The notes beneath the pieces were generated by a model. It was not told the origin of the DNA. It worked only from the letters and a program-made list of their open reading frames with translations, and did no database searches. This document shows positions 6,354 through 14,721 of a stretch of DNA of 64,000 nt, piece after piece. Origin of the DNA: a virus. The translations under genes were made by a program, and so were the position numbers. Each line of letters begins with the position of its first letter. Positions within the stretch are counted from its first letter, which is position 1. Where the stretch lies: IMG/VR virus record IMGVR_UViG_3300036861_001106, positions 1-64,000 of that record. One strand, 5' to 3'.

Positions 6354-6423
6354 GCCAGACCGCGCGCCCGACGCATCATCGGGCACACCGGCACCGGGGA
6401 CCATCCCCCGGTGCCGTCTTCTT
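6354..6423 (+). ncRNA. Two-hairpin leader or small RNA ending in a terminator-like stem
   Basis: The predicted transcript folds a six-pair hairpin (6366-6371 with 6379-6384) and then a ten-pair GC-rich hairpin (6390-6399 with 6406-6415) followed by GTCTTCTT. The ribosome-binding site of the gene at 6444 comes right after. It could be a free 70-nt RNA, an attenuator for the downstream genes, or a stable 5' leader. The T tract is weak, so termination would be partial. Confidence 0.45.
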
Positions 6424-6443
6424 GAGAGGGGAAGGAGGATGGA

Positions 6444-6848
6444 GTGCGTGACTTCCTGAGCCCACTGGCGATGCAGCAGGTCGCTGAGGAGTGGGAGCCG
6501 GCGTTGTTGATGGCCTGTGTCCTTGGCTTCTTCCATGAGGTGGAGGCGAACCTCGTGGCGCTGCTGCCGTCGCTGCTGGCTGGTGAGGTGCATGAGCTGC
6601 ACCTCCGGGTCAACGGGGCGGAGGCCCACTGCGTTCTGATCGAGCGCCTCGGGTCCGAGGCGGCAGTCCACGCCGCCCTGGCGCGCGTCTGCAGCGCCAT
6701 CCTCCAGCAGGTGCGCCAGGCTGGGTGGCTCGTCACCGCGCCGGTGGTCACGGACGACGGGTGGGGCTTCGCCTTCACCGTGCAGGTGCACGAGCGGATC
6801 GTGCAGGGCCTGCGGGCGGAGCGCAGTGGCGGGGAGGTGACGCAGTGA
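6444..6848 (+). CDS. Hypothetical protein
   Basis: A 134-residue protein with predicted helices in the first half (LLMACVLGFFHEVEANLVALL) and strands later. GTG 6444 has GGAAGGAGG five bases upstream. It is the first gene behind the 6.3 kb promoter and leader. No family is recognised. Confidence 0.6.
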   Translation: MRDFLSPLAMQQVAEEWEPALLMACVLGFFHEVEANLVALLPSLLAGEVHELHLRVNGAEAHCVLIERLGSEAAVHAALARVCSAILQQVRQAGWLVTAPVVTDDGWGFAFTVQVHERIVQGLRAERSGGEVTQ

Positions 6849-7054
6849 GGTGGCAGTCACGGTCAGGTGTCGTCTGCGACAAGGAGCTGGGCTGCCGGCG
6901 CTGCTGGGTCTTCGCCCACGGCGCCGAGGTGGTGGAGCTTGACCCCGAGGGCTACTGCGTGAGCTGCGCGTCCTACCTGCGGACCCGGGCAGCGACGCCT
7001 GCGCCAACCGATGCAGAGTTTGCCCGGGTGTTCGACCTGGAGGAGCAGCCATGA
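6845..7054 (+). CDS. Small zinc-ribbon protein
   Basis: A 69-residue protein with CRRCWVF and, about 25 residues later, CVSCASYL, a plain two-knuckle zinc ribbon. GTG 6845 overlaps the previous stop (GTGA). The function is unknown. Confidence 0.6.
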   Translation: MRWQSRSGVVCDKELGCRRCWVFAHGAEVVELDPEGYCVSCASYLRTRAATPAPTDAEFARVFDLEEQP

Positions 7055-7299
7055 CATTCGAGCCCGCTGCCTGGCACGTGCGCCGGGCGCGTGAGGCGCT
7101 CAATCAGTGGAATGAGGAGCACCCTGATGACAGGCTTGCCTGGGAGACCATGGAGGAGTGTCTGCTCTCCTTTCGCCGGTGGAAGGAGACTGCAGACTAC
7201 GCTCCCGAGGAGGCCCTGGTGGCCTGTGCTCGTTTTCAGGAGTTTGCGCGCCAGTTGCCCCGTCTGATTCTCGACAACATCTTTCCCGGAGTTAGCTGA
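7051..7299 (+). CDS. Hypothetical protein, paralogue of the gene at 17307
   Basis: An 82-residue helical protein. Its first part (ARRAREALNQWNEEHPDD in essence, with RAREAL, QWNEEHPD and a following EECL) aligns with RARQAV, IWNQNHPD and EEYL of the gene at 17307, so the two are paralogues about 10 kb apart. ATG 7051 overlaps the previous stop. The function is unknown. Confidence 0.6.
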   Translation: MTFEPAAWHVRRAREALNQWNEEHPDDRLAWETMEECLLSFRRWKETADYAPEEALVACARFQEFARQLPRLILDNIFPGVS

Positions 7300-7312
7300 G
7301 GAGGTGAACAGC

Positions 7313-9754
7313 ATGGCACTCTCACCGACCGGTCGCATCCCCAAGTTGCTGTGGTCGGAGCGCTGGCAGGACACGATTCAGCGCATGCGCACCGACAACC
7401 ACGTGTGGTGGCAGCTCCTCAAGGCCAACGCCGAGAAGACTGGCACCGCTGGCCAGCGGTACGGCGACACCGGCCTCTGGGCCACCATCATGTTCCAGGC
7501 CACGGGGGACAGCGCCTACGCCACCCGCGCCCTGACCCTGCTGCGGCCACTCCTCCTGGACACCGCCGTCAAGAGCGCCAACTGGACGCGCTCCAACGGG
7601 GCGGAGCAGGCACTCCTGTTCGACTGGCTCAACCCGGCGCTCACCGGCGCTGACCGGCAGCTCTACATTGCCGCCCTCAACCGGTGGGCTGACCAGGCGA
7701 CGACGAGCCAGTTCTCCCCTAACTTCCCAATCCGCACTGACGACTCCGACCAGACGGTGGGGAACTACTTCCAGTTCGCCCTGCTGGCGGTGGCCACTGC
7801 CGACGACAACCCGCGGGCGCAGGAGTTCCTGAACCGTTCCTACGTGGGGGGGCTCACCCCCACGGCTGCCGACCGCACCTCCCTGCGGAACGCCATCAGC
7901 GAGTACTGCACGAACCTGGCCGTCGGTGGCATGTGGCCGGAGAGCACGCAGTACAACCACGGCACGCTCTCGCTGCTCACCCTCGGCGTTGAGGCCCTGC
8001 GGCCAGCCACCGCCGTGGACTCCTTTCCCGAGGTCACGGCGCTGCTGCCCGCCCTCGCTGCGTCCCAGCTCTTTGAGGTCACGCCTGACCTGGCCCAGCC
8101 CTTCCAGTGGGGGGACAATGAGAACCCCCGTGACCTGCGGCTGTTCCAGTACGTGACCCTCCTGGGCATGCTGCAGGGGGCCACGCAGTCGAGCCCAGGG
8201 CCGGTGAGTGCCTACCTGACCAGCCTCATCGCTGACTTGGTGAGTCGATTCGGTGCCACCGGCTTTGGCTCGGCGGAGCCCTGGGCCCGGCTGTTCCTGT
8301 TCTACAACCCCTACCGGCTGTCAACTGATTGGCGCACTGCCCCCCGCACCTTCTTTGCCCCGGGGCAGGGCATCCTGATTCACCGCCAGGCGGACCAGCC
8401 GGTCACGGGTGCCCTGCTCGGGGCGCACTTCCGGCCCAGGCAGTCCCTGGTGGACCACCAGGTCAAGTACTTCGGGGACTTCCAACTGTACCGCCGTGGC
8501 GAGTGGGCGCTCACGCATCCGATCGGGTACCAGGGGCCGCCCAACCAGGGCGAGGGCACCAACACCATGCTGCACAGTGGGCTCTCAGCCATGGCGGAGC
8601 GGCAGGTCACGGCGCAGGAGTCGAGCAGGGATGGCGCCTACAGCTACCTTGCCGGCACGACGAGCGGTCCCTACTATGCACCGCCCTACTTCAGCGCACC
8701 CGCGTCGTTCATGGACGAGTGGACCCGGTCCCTGCTCTACCTGCCCGGCACGCCCGGCACGCCCGGCACGCCGGTGGGTGCCACCCCAACTGTCGTCACG
8801 CCCGACGTGCTGATTGTCCATGACCGCGTGAACAGCACGCCGATCCGGGCAGTCGACCTCCCGAGGTACCGCGGTGCTGACCAGGCCCGGATCAAGGCAG
8901 CCAAGCACCCGAAGGAGTGGATCATCCACGCGCCGGTCGCACCCACCGTCACCCTCCAGGGGCTGCAGTGGGTCACCACCAAGGGTCAACGGGTGGCGGT
9001 GGACACCCTGCTCCCACTGGGGCAGGAGCGGGAGGTCATCGACGAGGACACCCTGTGGACGGACACCTACCCCAACCCGGCCAAGTCGGAGCAGAAGTGG
9101 CAGGTGCGAGTTGCACCCACCGTGGACGTGCCGCTGGTGAACTTCCTGAACGTCATCCAGGTTGCCGACCCTGCCGGCAGTGGCACGGTGTTCCCTGCCA
9201 GGCTCGTGGGCGACGCTGACGGTGTGCTGGTGGGCGCCTTTGTCGCGCGGCCCAATCAGCAGGCGGTGCTGGCGTTCTTCCCTGCCAATGGACCAAACCT
9301 GCAGGCGACGCGCCTGACCATCCCGCTGAGTCTCCTTGACGAGCGGCAGGTCGACGCCTACGTGGCTGGAATCGACGTCACGCAGGACTGGTTTGCGGCG
9401 GTGGATGGGAGGTTGGTCACGCCCCTGCGGATCTTTGGCTCCAACCTGCTGCGATTCAGCCTTGCGCTCAAGGAGGGCAGCCACACTCTTGAGCTGGGCA
9501 GTGCCGTGCGGTCCTTGACGTTTAAGCTCTTCGCCGAGGGGCTCACCGGTGGGACCAGTTTCTTTCTGGATGGTGAGCAGCGGTTGAGCTTGACCTTTCC
9601 AACCCTTGCAGAGGCCAAGGAGGTTGCTCAGCGTGCGGTGCGGCTGAACCCGCTTTTCACGCTGGTTGTGGAGGACTTGACCACGCCGGGCACTCGCCGG
9701 CTGCACAAGTACACGCTGGTCATGAACTACGCGGTGGAGGAGGTGCCCTTGTGA
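7313..9754 (+). CDS. Heparinase II/III-like polysaccharide lyase
   Basis: An 813-residue protein with two halves. The first about 335 residues are helical with Trp/Asn/Tyr-rich loops, as in the alpha-toroid of alginate and heparinase II/III-type lyases. From about residue 345 a beta-rich part contains APGQGILIHR, GAHFRPRQSLVDHQVKYFGDF and a short TPGTPGTPG linker, matching the heparinase II/III layout. Such enzymes cleave uronic-acid polysaccharides by elimination, and in phages usually act as depolymerases. ATG 7313 has GAGGAGGT at seven bases. No signal peptide is seen, and the gene lies far from the tail module, so its route to the outside is unclear. Confidence 0.6.
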   Translation: MALSPTGRIPKLLWSERWQDTIQRMRTDNHVWWQLLKANAEKTGTAGQRYGDTGLWATIMFQATGDSAYATRALTLLRPLLLDTAVKSANWTRSNGAEQALLFDWLNPALTGADRQLYIAALNRWADQATTSQFSPNFPIRTDDSDQTVGNYFQFALLAVATADDNPRAQEFLNRSYVGGLTPTAADRTSLRNAISEYCTNLAVGGMWPESTQYNHGTLSLLTLGVEALRPATAVDSFPEVTALLPALAASQLFEVTPDLAQPFQWGDNENPRDLRLFQYVTLLGMLQGATQSSPGPVSAYLTSLIADLVSRFGATGFGSAEPWARLFLFYNPYRLSTDWRTAPRTFFAPGQGILIHRQADQPVTGALLGAHFRPRQSLVDHQVKYFGDFQLYRRGEWALTHPIGYQGPPNQGEGTNTMLHSGLSAMAERQVTAQESSRDGAYSYLAGTTSGPYYAPPYFSAPASFMDEWTRSLLYLPGTPGTPGTPVGATPTVVTPDVLIVHDRVNSTPIRAVDLPRYRGADQARIKAAKHPKEWIIHAPVAPTVTLQGLQWVTTKGQRVAVDTLLPLGQEREVIDEDTLWTDTYPNPAKSEQKWQVRVAPTVDVPLVNFLNVIQVADPAGSGTVFPARLVGDADGVLVGAFVARPNQQAVLAFFPANGPNLQATRLTIPLSLLDERQVDAYVAGIDVTQDWFAAVDGRLVTPLRIFGSNLLRFSLALKEGSHTLELGSAVRSLTFKLFAEGLTGGTSFFLDGEQRLSLTFPTLAEAKEVAQRAVRLNPLFTLVVEDLTTPGTRRLHKYTLVMNYAVEEVPL

Positions 9755-9936
9755 GCGAGGAGCTGTTCTACCGCCTGACCCCCGAGGGAATTGCTTTGCT
9801 TGAGCGCGCCGAGGCCGAGGCTGCGCGCACTGGGCGCAGCTTCGAGGATGCGTTGCAAGAGTATCTCATCAAACTTGAGGAGACAGCACTCAAGAGAGTG
9901 CCCGCCGCAAAGAAGGAGGAGATTGAGGATGAGTGA
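9751..9936 (+). CDS. Small helical protein
   Basis: A 61-residue protein, GTG start overlapping the lyase stop (GTGA). It is Glu/Ala/Arg-rich and likely helical throughout (ALLERAEAEAARTGRSFEDALQ), perhaps a ribbon-helix-helix-like or coiled-coil protein. No family can be named. Confidence 0.5.
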   Translation: MSEELFYRLTPEGIALLERAEAEAARTGRSFEDALQEYLIKLEETALKRVPAAKKEEIEDE

Positions 9937-10567
9937 CAATGCGACAGCGCCCCCCACGCTGCGTGAGAAGCTGGCTGCGCTGTGCCATGAGCAGTGGCGG
10001 GCGTGGATGAACAGTCTTGCCAGTTGCACGCCTGCGGAGACGCACCTGTGGCAGCAGCAGCTCTGGCTGGCCTACGCTGACCTCACGGAGGCGATGAAGG
10101 AATCTGCCCGTGCCGCGGCTGACAAGTTCATTGGCCTGTTCATGGCAGAGCTGACGGAGTCTGACGGGGGGAAGCGGGAGTTCTTCGAGCTGATGGCCGC
10201 CACAGTCGCTGACTACGAGCGCAACCAGCAGTGCGGCGGGGTCCTTGACTTCAAGTGTGGCCTCAAGGATGCGATCCTTGCTTGGCGGGACGCAGAGATG
10301 ACAGCGTGCACCGCCCGCCTCCGTGCCGAGGAGGTGCTGGCCGAGGCCACCCTGGAGGCCAGCAGGCCTGACTTCGCACCCGATGGCGCAAAGTTGACCA
10401 ATGAGGCAGCGCGCAGGGCCTGGGCCACCAAGACCTGCGTGGATGAGGTCATGGAGGCTGACGTCCTGGAGGCGCGGGCGCAGGCGTTGCGCTACTGGGT
10501 GGAGGCGCTGGTTGGCCCTGCCGGCCAGCCGCGATTGATTCATGAAGTGCCGGAGGAGCCACGTTGA
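9929..10567 (+). CDS. Phage protein with N-terminal EQW-AWM domain
   Basis: A 212-residue protein. Residues 10-60 (LAALCHEQWRAWM, then DLTEAMKESARAAADKF) match a short domain frequent in phage genomes whose usual form is LAHEQWSGWM with EEEKESDRxxADK. The rest is helical (LKDAILAWRDAE, ARAQALRYWVEAL) and may be a second domain. ATG 9929 has GAGGAG with a seven-base gap. The function of this domain is not established. Confidence 0.6.
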   Translation: MSDNATAPPTLREKLAALCHEQWRAWMNSLASCTPAETHLWQQQLWLAYADLTEAMKESARAAADKFIGLFMAELTESDGGKREFFELMAATVADYERNQQCGGVLDFKCGLKDAILAWRDAEMTACTARLRAEEVLAEATLEASRPDFAPDGAKLTNEAARRAWATKTCVDEVMEADVLEARAQALRYWVEALVGPAGQPRLIHEVPEEPR

Positions 10568-10842
10568 GCCGAACAATCTGGAAGTACCCCCTCCCGGCTA
10601 AATACTACGGGGATTTTGAGCTTGAGCTGCCGGATGGCGCGGTTTTTCTGAGCCTTCAGGTTCAGCGCGGGGTGCCCTGTCTCTGGGCCATGGTGGATCC
10701 GAGTGCGCCCAAGGTGAGGGAGACCTTCAAGTGGTTGCTCACGGGGGATGAGGTGCCAACCGGCACTGACTGGGGCTACGTGGGTCTTGTTCAGCTCCAT
10801 GACGGTGGCCTTGTCGTGCACCTGTGGAGGATGTTCCGTTGA
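10564..10842 (+). CDS. DUF7352-like small phage protein
   Basis: A 92-residue protein reading TIWKYPLP, ELPDGAVFLSLQVQRGVPCLWA, then YVGLVQL and VVHLWRM. This start-to-end pattern is shared by a common family of small phage proteins of unknown role, for which I recall the DUF7352 label. TTG 10564 overlaps the previous stop region. Confidence 0.6.
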   Translation: MSRTIWKYPLPAKYYGDFELELPDGAVFLSLQVQRGVPCLWAMVDPSAPKVRETFKWLLTGDEVPTGTDWGYVGLVQLHDGGLVVHLWRMFR

Positions 10843-11825
10843 GCGCCTTCCTTGAGTCCCTGGTCCTGCCCGTGCTCACCGAGGCCACCGTCGCCGCCGC
10901 CATTGCCGCCGCCAGTGTGCGGGGGCGCGGGGACAATGACCTCGCGGACCAGCTTGCCACCGAGGCAATGCGGGAGGTCCTGAATGCACGCCTGCCCTGC
11001 GCCGCCGTCGTCGTCGCGGGGGAGGGGGGGCGCACCGACTCGCCGCGCCTGGAGGCGGGTGAGGAGCTTGGTCATGGTGACTTCAACGACCCCGTCCTGC
11101 AGCTCGTCGTGGACCCCCTGGAGGCGACCCGCTGCTGCGCCCGGGGGGAGCCGGGGTCCATCTCAATGCTCGCCGCCGCCTTCGAGGGGGAGGGCGCCTT
11201 CCACGTCGGCCCGGACACCTACCTGGAGAAGGTCGTGCTCGCCGCTGACCTGGCGGCGCGGCTGGATGTCCTGCGGCACCAGGTGGAGGTGCAGTTCCCG
11301 GACCAGGCCTCGCAGCACCTGCTTGACCTGCCGCTGTCCAAGGTCGTGGACTGGCTCGCCTGGGCGCGCCAGAAGGAGCGGGCGCACGTGACGACGATGC
11401 TCCTGGACCGGGAGCGCAACGTGCTGGCGATCAAGTTCCTGCAGGAGCTGAACTCCCAGGTGCGGCTCATCCGCGACGGGGACGCCGTGGCAGCCCTGCT
11501 GGCCCTGGACCGCACGAGTGGCGTGGATCTTGCACTTGGAATCGGTGGAGCACCGGAAGCCCTGATTGCCGCCGCCGTGACCCGCGTGTTCGGTGGGCAC
11601 GCCGAGTTTCGCTGGTGGGATGCGGCGAGTACCGGGCCGAAGCCAATCTACACTGCCGAGCAGCTTGCCTCGGGGCACGTCATGTTCGCGATGACCGGCG
11701 TGACCAGCAACGAGGTGCTGAGGGGGGTCAGGTATCGGCGTGGCCTCCCGGTCACGGATTCAATCTGCGGAAGTAGCCGCACTGGCGTGATTTCACGGAT
11801 TGAGCGGGAGGTGCATGTCAGGTGA
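10839..11825 (+). CDS. glpX: Class II fructose-1,6-bisphosphatase (GlpX type)
   Basis: A 328-residue protein, close to the usual length of GlpX enzymes. It shows GRGDNDLAD (29-37), the GEG loop (61-63), DPLEAT (92-97, usually DPLEGT) with the conserved Thr, GPDTYLEK (124-131), a LLDRERN segment near 190, IRDGDAVAAL (211-220) and GIGGAPEA (234-241). The family removes the 1-phosphate of fructose-1,6-bisphosphate, and in some photosynthetic bacteria also acts on sedoheptulose-1,7-bisphosphate, in gluconeogenesis or the Calvin cycle. TTG 10839 overlaps the previous stop and has GGAGG eight bases upstream. In a phage it would be an auxiliary metabolic gene. The Gly-to-Ala change next to the active site and GGRTDSP in place of GERDEAP should be noted. 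Confidence 0.75.
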   Translation: MSAFLESLVLPVLTEATVAAAIAAASVRGRGDNDLADQLATEAMREVLNARLPCAAVVVAGEGGRTDSPRLEAGEELGHGDFNDPVLQLVVDPLEATRCCARGEPGSISMLAAAFEGEGAFHVGPDTYLEKVVLAADLAARLDVLRHQVEVQFPDQASQHLLDLPLSKVVDWLAWARQKERAHVTTMLLDRERNVLAIKFLQELNSQVRLIRDGDAVAALLALDRTSGVDLALGIGGAPEALIAAAVTRVFGGHAEFRWWDAASTGPKPIYTAEQLASGHVMFAMTGVTSNEVLRGVRYRRGLPVTDSICGSSRTGVISRIEREVHVR

Positions 11826-12226
11826 GAGAGTGGGCGGTGAGCAGAGTTTGCGCTGAGCAGTGTCGGCACTGCCTGTTTGGTTCTGATCCGGTGCCTGGCG
11901 TTGGGAAGGCAGCCGCTTGGCTGGCGCAACTTTACCGCGCTGTTGGGCACCGCCGAGTGCCAGCAGCCGGCTTTCTGTGCCATCGCTTCACTGACCGCAA
12001 TCAGGAGGTGGTGTGTCGCGGTTGGTGGGATCGACGGTGGCGCTTTGGTTGGCGGCAGTGCGATGAGGAACAGGATGCCCACCTGGTCACCTTCGTGCCG
12101 CTCCCGCCGTACAGCTCCGCGGACCAGACTGACTGGACCGTGGAGAACGTCCCGCACCTCCGAGAATCGTTCGACTTTCGCATCGACGAGTCTGACTCGT
12201 CTGGGAGGACTGATGAGACTTCGTAA
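11822..12226 (+). CDS. Cys-cluster phage protein
   Basis: A 134-residue protein with CAEQCRHC near the N-terminus, then CHRF and VVCRGWWDR. The pattern CxxxCxxC, CH and CRGFxD is shared by a common small phage family of unknown role. GTG 11822 overlaps the previous stop; GTG 11837 is an alternative closer to the conserved part. It overlaps the next gene by 14 bases. Confidence 0.55.
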   Translation: MREWAVSRVCAEQCRHCLFGSDPVPGVGKAAAWLAQLYRAVGHRRVPAAGFLCHRFTDRNQEVVCRGWWDRRWRFGWRQCDEEQDAHLVTFVPLPPYSSADQTDWTVENVPHLRESFDFRIDESDSSGRTDETS

Positions 12227-12644
12227 CCTCTGGCCCGTGCTTGCCGTCCTGGCGACCCTGCTCCTGACGCTGACCATCCCTGGGCACGCCAGCCCGCTCC
12301 AGTACGAGGGCAACCTGGAGCTGCGCTCCCCCGTGTGGGCCTCGCGGCACCTGAACAACGGCCACGACTTCGAGCCGCGCATCCAGCAGTTGGACCTGGC
12401 AGGCAACGTGCGGTTCTTCTCCCCGGGGTCACGGTTCGCTGCGTGGGTCAGCGGGGAGCACAGCTTCAGCCGTGGGTTCTTCGTCCACGAGAACAAGATG
12501 CGAACAGGCCTTGACCTGAGACTTGGACCCGGAAAGAATCCGGGCTCCCTCACCTTGTTTTCCTTCTGGGAAAGGAGATTCGACATCGACGTTGACAGAG
12601 TGTTCGTGGGCGTGCGTGTCGGGTTCCATGGTGACATGGACTAA
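12213..12644 (+). CDS. Exported beta-rich protein
   Basis: A 143-residue protein with a clear signal peptide: MRLRNLWP, a hydrophobic run (VLAVLATLLLTLTI) and a likely cleavage after GHA near residue 26. The mature part has alternating strands ending in a barrel-like C-terminus (FDIDVDRVFVGVRVGF). It may be a small envelope protein. ATG 12213 has GGGAGGA upstream. Confidence 0.6.
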   Translation: MRLRNLWPVLAVLATLLLTLTIPGHASPLQYEGNLELRSPVWASRHLNNGHDFEPRIQQLDLAGNVRFFSPGSRFAAWVSGEHSFSRGFFVHENKMRTGLDLRLGPGKNPGSLTLFSFWERRFDIDVDRVFVGVRVGFHGDMD

Positions 12645-12654
12645 GTGATTGGCT

Positions 12655-12684
12655 GGTAGGTAGGCGAATATTTGCCTACCTACC
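12655..12684. other. Perfect inverted repeat ahead of an HNH gene
   Basis: The arm at 12655-12665 (GGTAGGTAGGC) is the exact reverse complement of 12674-12684, with an eight-base AT-rich loop. It lies 14 bases before the ATG at 12699. It could end the previous transcript, bind a regulator, or fold over the HNH ribosome-binding site. Confidence 0.7.
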
Positions 12685-12698
12685 AACAAGGAAGTAAA

Positions 12699-13205
12699 AT
12701 GGCAGGGAAAAGGGGTGTTCGAGGAGGGGCTCCTCAAAGCGTCGGCGATCTTTTGCTCAGAATTTCCATTTTGGAGTTTGATGAAACGTCAGAACGGCAT
12801 CCATCTTGCCCAAAGACAGGTTGTTGGGCAATCGATATAAAGCCTGCAAAGAATGGCTACTGCCAAGTACGAGTCAGTGGCGAACGAGGTCCTGTTCACA
12901 GGTTTGTTTATGAGTACTTTGTTGGAGCAGTGCCTGAGGGGAACGATCTGGATCACCTTTGTAGGAATCGGAGCTGCTGCAACTTCGAGCACTTGGAATC
13001 CGTTTCACGGCAGGTCAATCTGCTTCGGGGCAAAACGGTCACTGCTCGAAATGCCGCCGCAACTCACTGCCCACAGGGGCATCCTTACTCCGGGGATAAT
13101 CTTTACCTCTGGACCAAGAAGGGGCACCGGTTCTGCAAAGTTTGTCAGCGCGCTAACCAGTTGCGTCAGCGGGCTCGTAGGCGCGCTCTTCGTCAGCAGG
13201 ATTGA
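12699..13205 (+). CDS. HNH endonuclease, recently acquired
   Basis: A 168-residue protein with NDLDHLCRNRSCCNFEHLE (HNH core) and CPQGH with CKVCQ (zinc pair), the same architecture as the HNH gene at 137. The coding region is clearly poorer in GC than its neighbours, a sign of recent transfer. ATG 12699 follows AAGGAAG. It sits between two exported-protein genes without breaking either, as expected of a free-standing homing endonuclease. Confidence 0.85.
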   Translation: MAGKRGVRGGAPQSVGDLLLRISILEFDETSERHPSCPKTGCWAIDIKPAKNGYCQVRVSGERGPVHRFVYEYFVGAVPEGNDLDHLCRNRSCCNFEHLESVSRQVNLLRGKTVTARNAAATHCPQGHPYSGDNLYLWTKKGHRFCKVCQRANQLRQRARRRALRQQD

Positions 13206-13342
13206 GGCTGATGCCAGCCCAGACTGGCGAGCCCGAGGGCCGCCCGTCAGCAACCCTTGAAGTCGAGAGTTGTCAACGGGTCCCGTCACCACTCTGCGTC
13301 GTCCAGGTGGCGGGGCCATTCAAGTCACGAGGAGGAGAAGAG

Positions 13343-13711
13343 ATGAGATTTCTCGGACGGCTACTGCTGCTGGCTGGCGTCGCGGCTGCGCTGGCCCTCC
13401 TGCTGCTGCCCCGCATTGCCCACGCTGGCGCCGTGGGTGGGCAGAAGTGGAAGGAGGACACCGTCCTGGGCAGCGACACTGACTTCTACCGAGTCAGCTT
13501 CGAGGCCAATGAGCCTGCTGCAGTCCTGGTTGCCGGCGACGGCGACCTGGACGTCTACATCTACGATGCGGGTGGGCACCTGGTCGTCCAGGACACGCGC
13601 TCCCACCACTACGCGTCGTGCAGTTGGACCCCGCGCTGGACGGGGGCGTTCACCATCAAGGTCAAGAACTGCACCTCCAGTGACGTTGATTACCTGCTCA
13701 CGACCAACTGA
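13343..13711 (+). CDS. Exported protein with pre-peptidase-like (PPC) domain
   Basis: A 122-residue protein. The signal peptide is long and Leu/Ala-rich (LLLLAGVAAALALLLLP) with cleavage after AHA near residue 28. The mature part reads DTDFYRVSFEANEPAAVLV, GDGDLDVYIYD, CSWTPRWTGAFTIKV and matches the small beta-sandwich found at the C-terminus of secreted proteases. No protease accompanies it. ATG 13343 has GAGGAGGAG upstream. A surface-binding role is plausible. Confidence 0.6.
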   Translation: MRFLGRLLLLAGVAAALALLLLPRIAHAGAVGGQKWKEDTVLGSDTDFYRVSFEANEPAAVLVAGDGDLDVYIYDAGGHLVVQDTRSHHYASCSWTPRWTGAFTIKVKNCTSSDVDYLLTTN

Positions 13712-13745
13712 GCAGGTGCCGGTGGGTGGCGGAGGAGGCACAGGC

Positions 13746-14141
13746 GTGGTCACGCTGGCGTCCGTGAGCCCAGTCCCTGCCAAGCCTGTCCTCACCCGTG
13801 CGGAGCTGCTCGTGGCAGCCCGCGCCGCCGCCGCGTGGCCGCTGGGCTGCAACGCCGCCACGCGGTGGTTCAGCAGTCCTCAGGCTGCAGCCGCCTGCAG
13901 CTACCCGCACCCGGTGCAGGTGGCGCTGGCACGCCGCTGGGGCTGCCCTGCCGTGGCGGTGACCGCCTACCGCGGTCACCTCCGCGGCGACCCAACCGTC
14001 CCATGGCCCGAGGTGTGGGCGGTGCAGGTGGTCCTCATTGCCCTGGTGCGCGTGGGCGACCTGCGCCTCAATGAGGCACTGACCCAAGTTCCAGCGCTGG
14101 TGGCGCAGGTCCTGCAGGACCTGGCTGCTGCCCAGTGCTGA
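13746..14141 (+). CDS. Hypothetical Ala-rich protein
   Basis: A 131-residue protein starting at GTG 13746, which has GGAGGAGG seven bases upstream. It is rich in Ala, Val and Leu with Cys and Trp scattered and likely mostly helical. There is no signal peptide or known motif. Confidence 0.5.
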   Translation: MVTLASVSPVPAKPVLTRAELLVAARAAAAWPLGCNAATRWFSSPQAAAACSYPHPVQVALARRWGCPAVAVTAYRGHLRGDPTVPWPEVWAVQVVLIALVRVGDLRLNEALTQVPALVAQVLQDLAAAQC

Positions 14142-14166
14142 CGACAAGTGCGAAAGGACAAGAACC

Positions 14167-14706
14167 GTGCGAATCAAAGCTGTGCTGCTGGCCGTGTTTG
14201 GTCTCCTCTGCATGCTCACTGCGCCACGCGCTGAGGCGAACACCTACGGGACCTGGGGCCTCTATGGCGACCGCTACTGGCAGGTGATGGCGAACGTGAT
14301 AAACCCCCTCAATGGGGCCACCTACACCACCTATGGGGGCACTTACGTGTACGTGCCACACAGCGGCAACTACGAGAACCGACTGCAGAACTCGAATGCG
14401 GAGGGGATGAGTCCCCACTTCTACACCCTGGTCGGGAGCCTTCAGCGGTACGACCGCGGTTTTGCCTACTGGCGCTACTTCAACGACGAGATTCGCGGCT
14501 ACACCCAGCCGTCGCAGCCGCAGGCAGCCTGGAGTGTCTACGGCTGGCGGAACCCGCCAACAGACAACTACTGGGACTACGTCTCCGTCAGCCCGCCGAA
14601 CACCTGGAACCTCTGCGATGCCATCACACACGCGACCGACCATGCCATCGGCTACGTCTCGCGTAGCATCTCGGAGCGCCAGTATTACAAGACGATAAGG
14701 CAGTAG
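14167..14706 (+). CDS. Exported Tyr/Trp-rich protein
   Basis: A 179-residue protein with a signal peptide (VLLAVFGLLCMLTA, cleavage near AEA at residue 24; a lipobox-like Cys precedes it). The mature part is rich in Tyr, Trp, Asn and Gly (WGLYGDRYWQV, YTTYGGTYVYV), as in carbohydrate-binding or envelope proteins. GTG 14167 follows GAAAGGA. No family is recognised. Confidence 0.55.
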   Translation: MRIKAVLLAVFGLLCMLTAPRAEANTYGTWGLYGDRYWQVMANVINPLNGATYTTYGGTYVYVPHSGNYENRLQNSNAEGMSPHFYTLVGSLQRYDRGFAYWRYFNDEIRGYTQPSQPQAAWSVYGWRNPPTDNYWDYVSVSPPNTWNLCDAITHATDHAIGYVSRSISERQYYKTIRQ

Positions 14707-14721
14707 GGACGCAACAAACCG

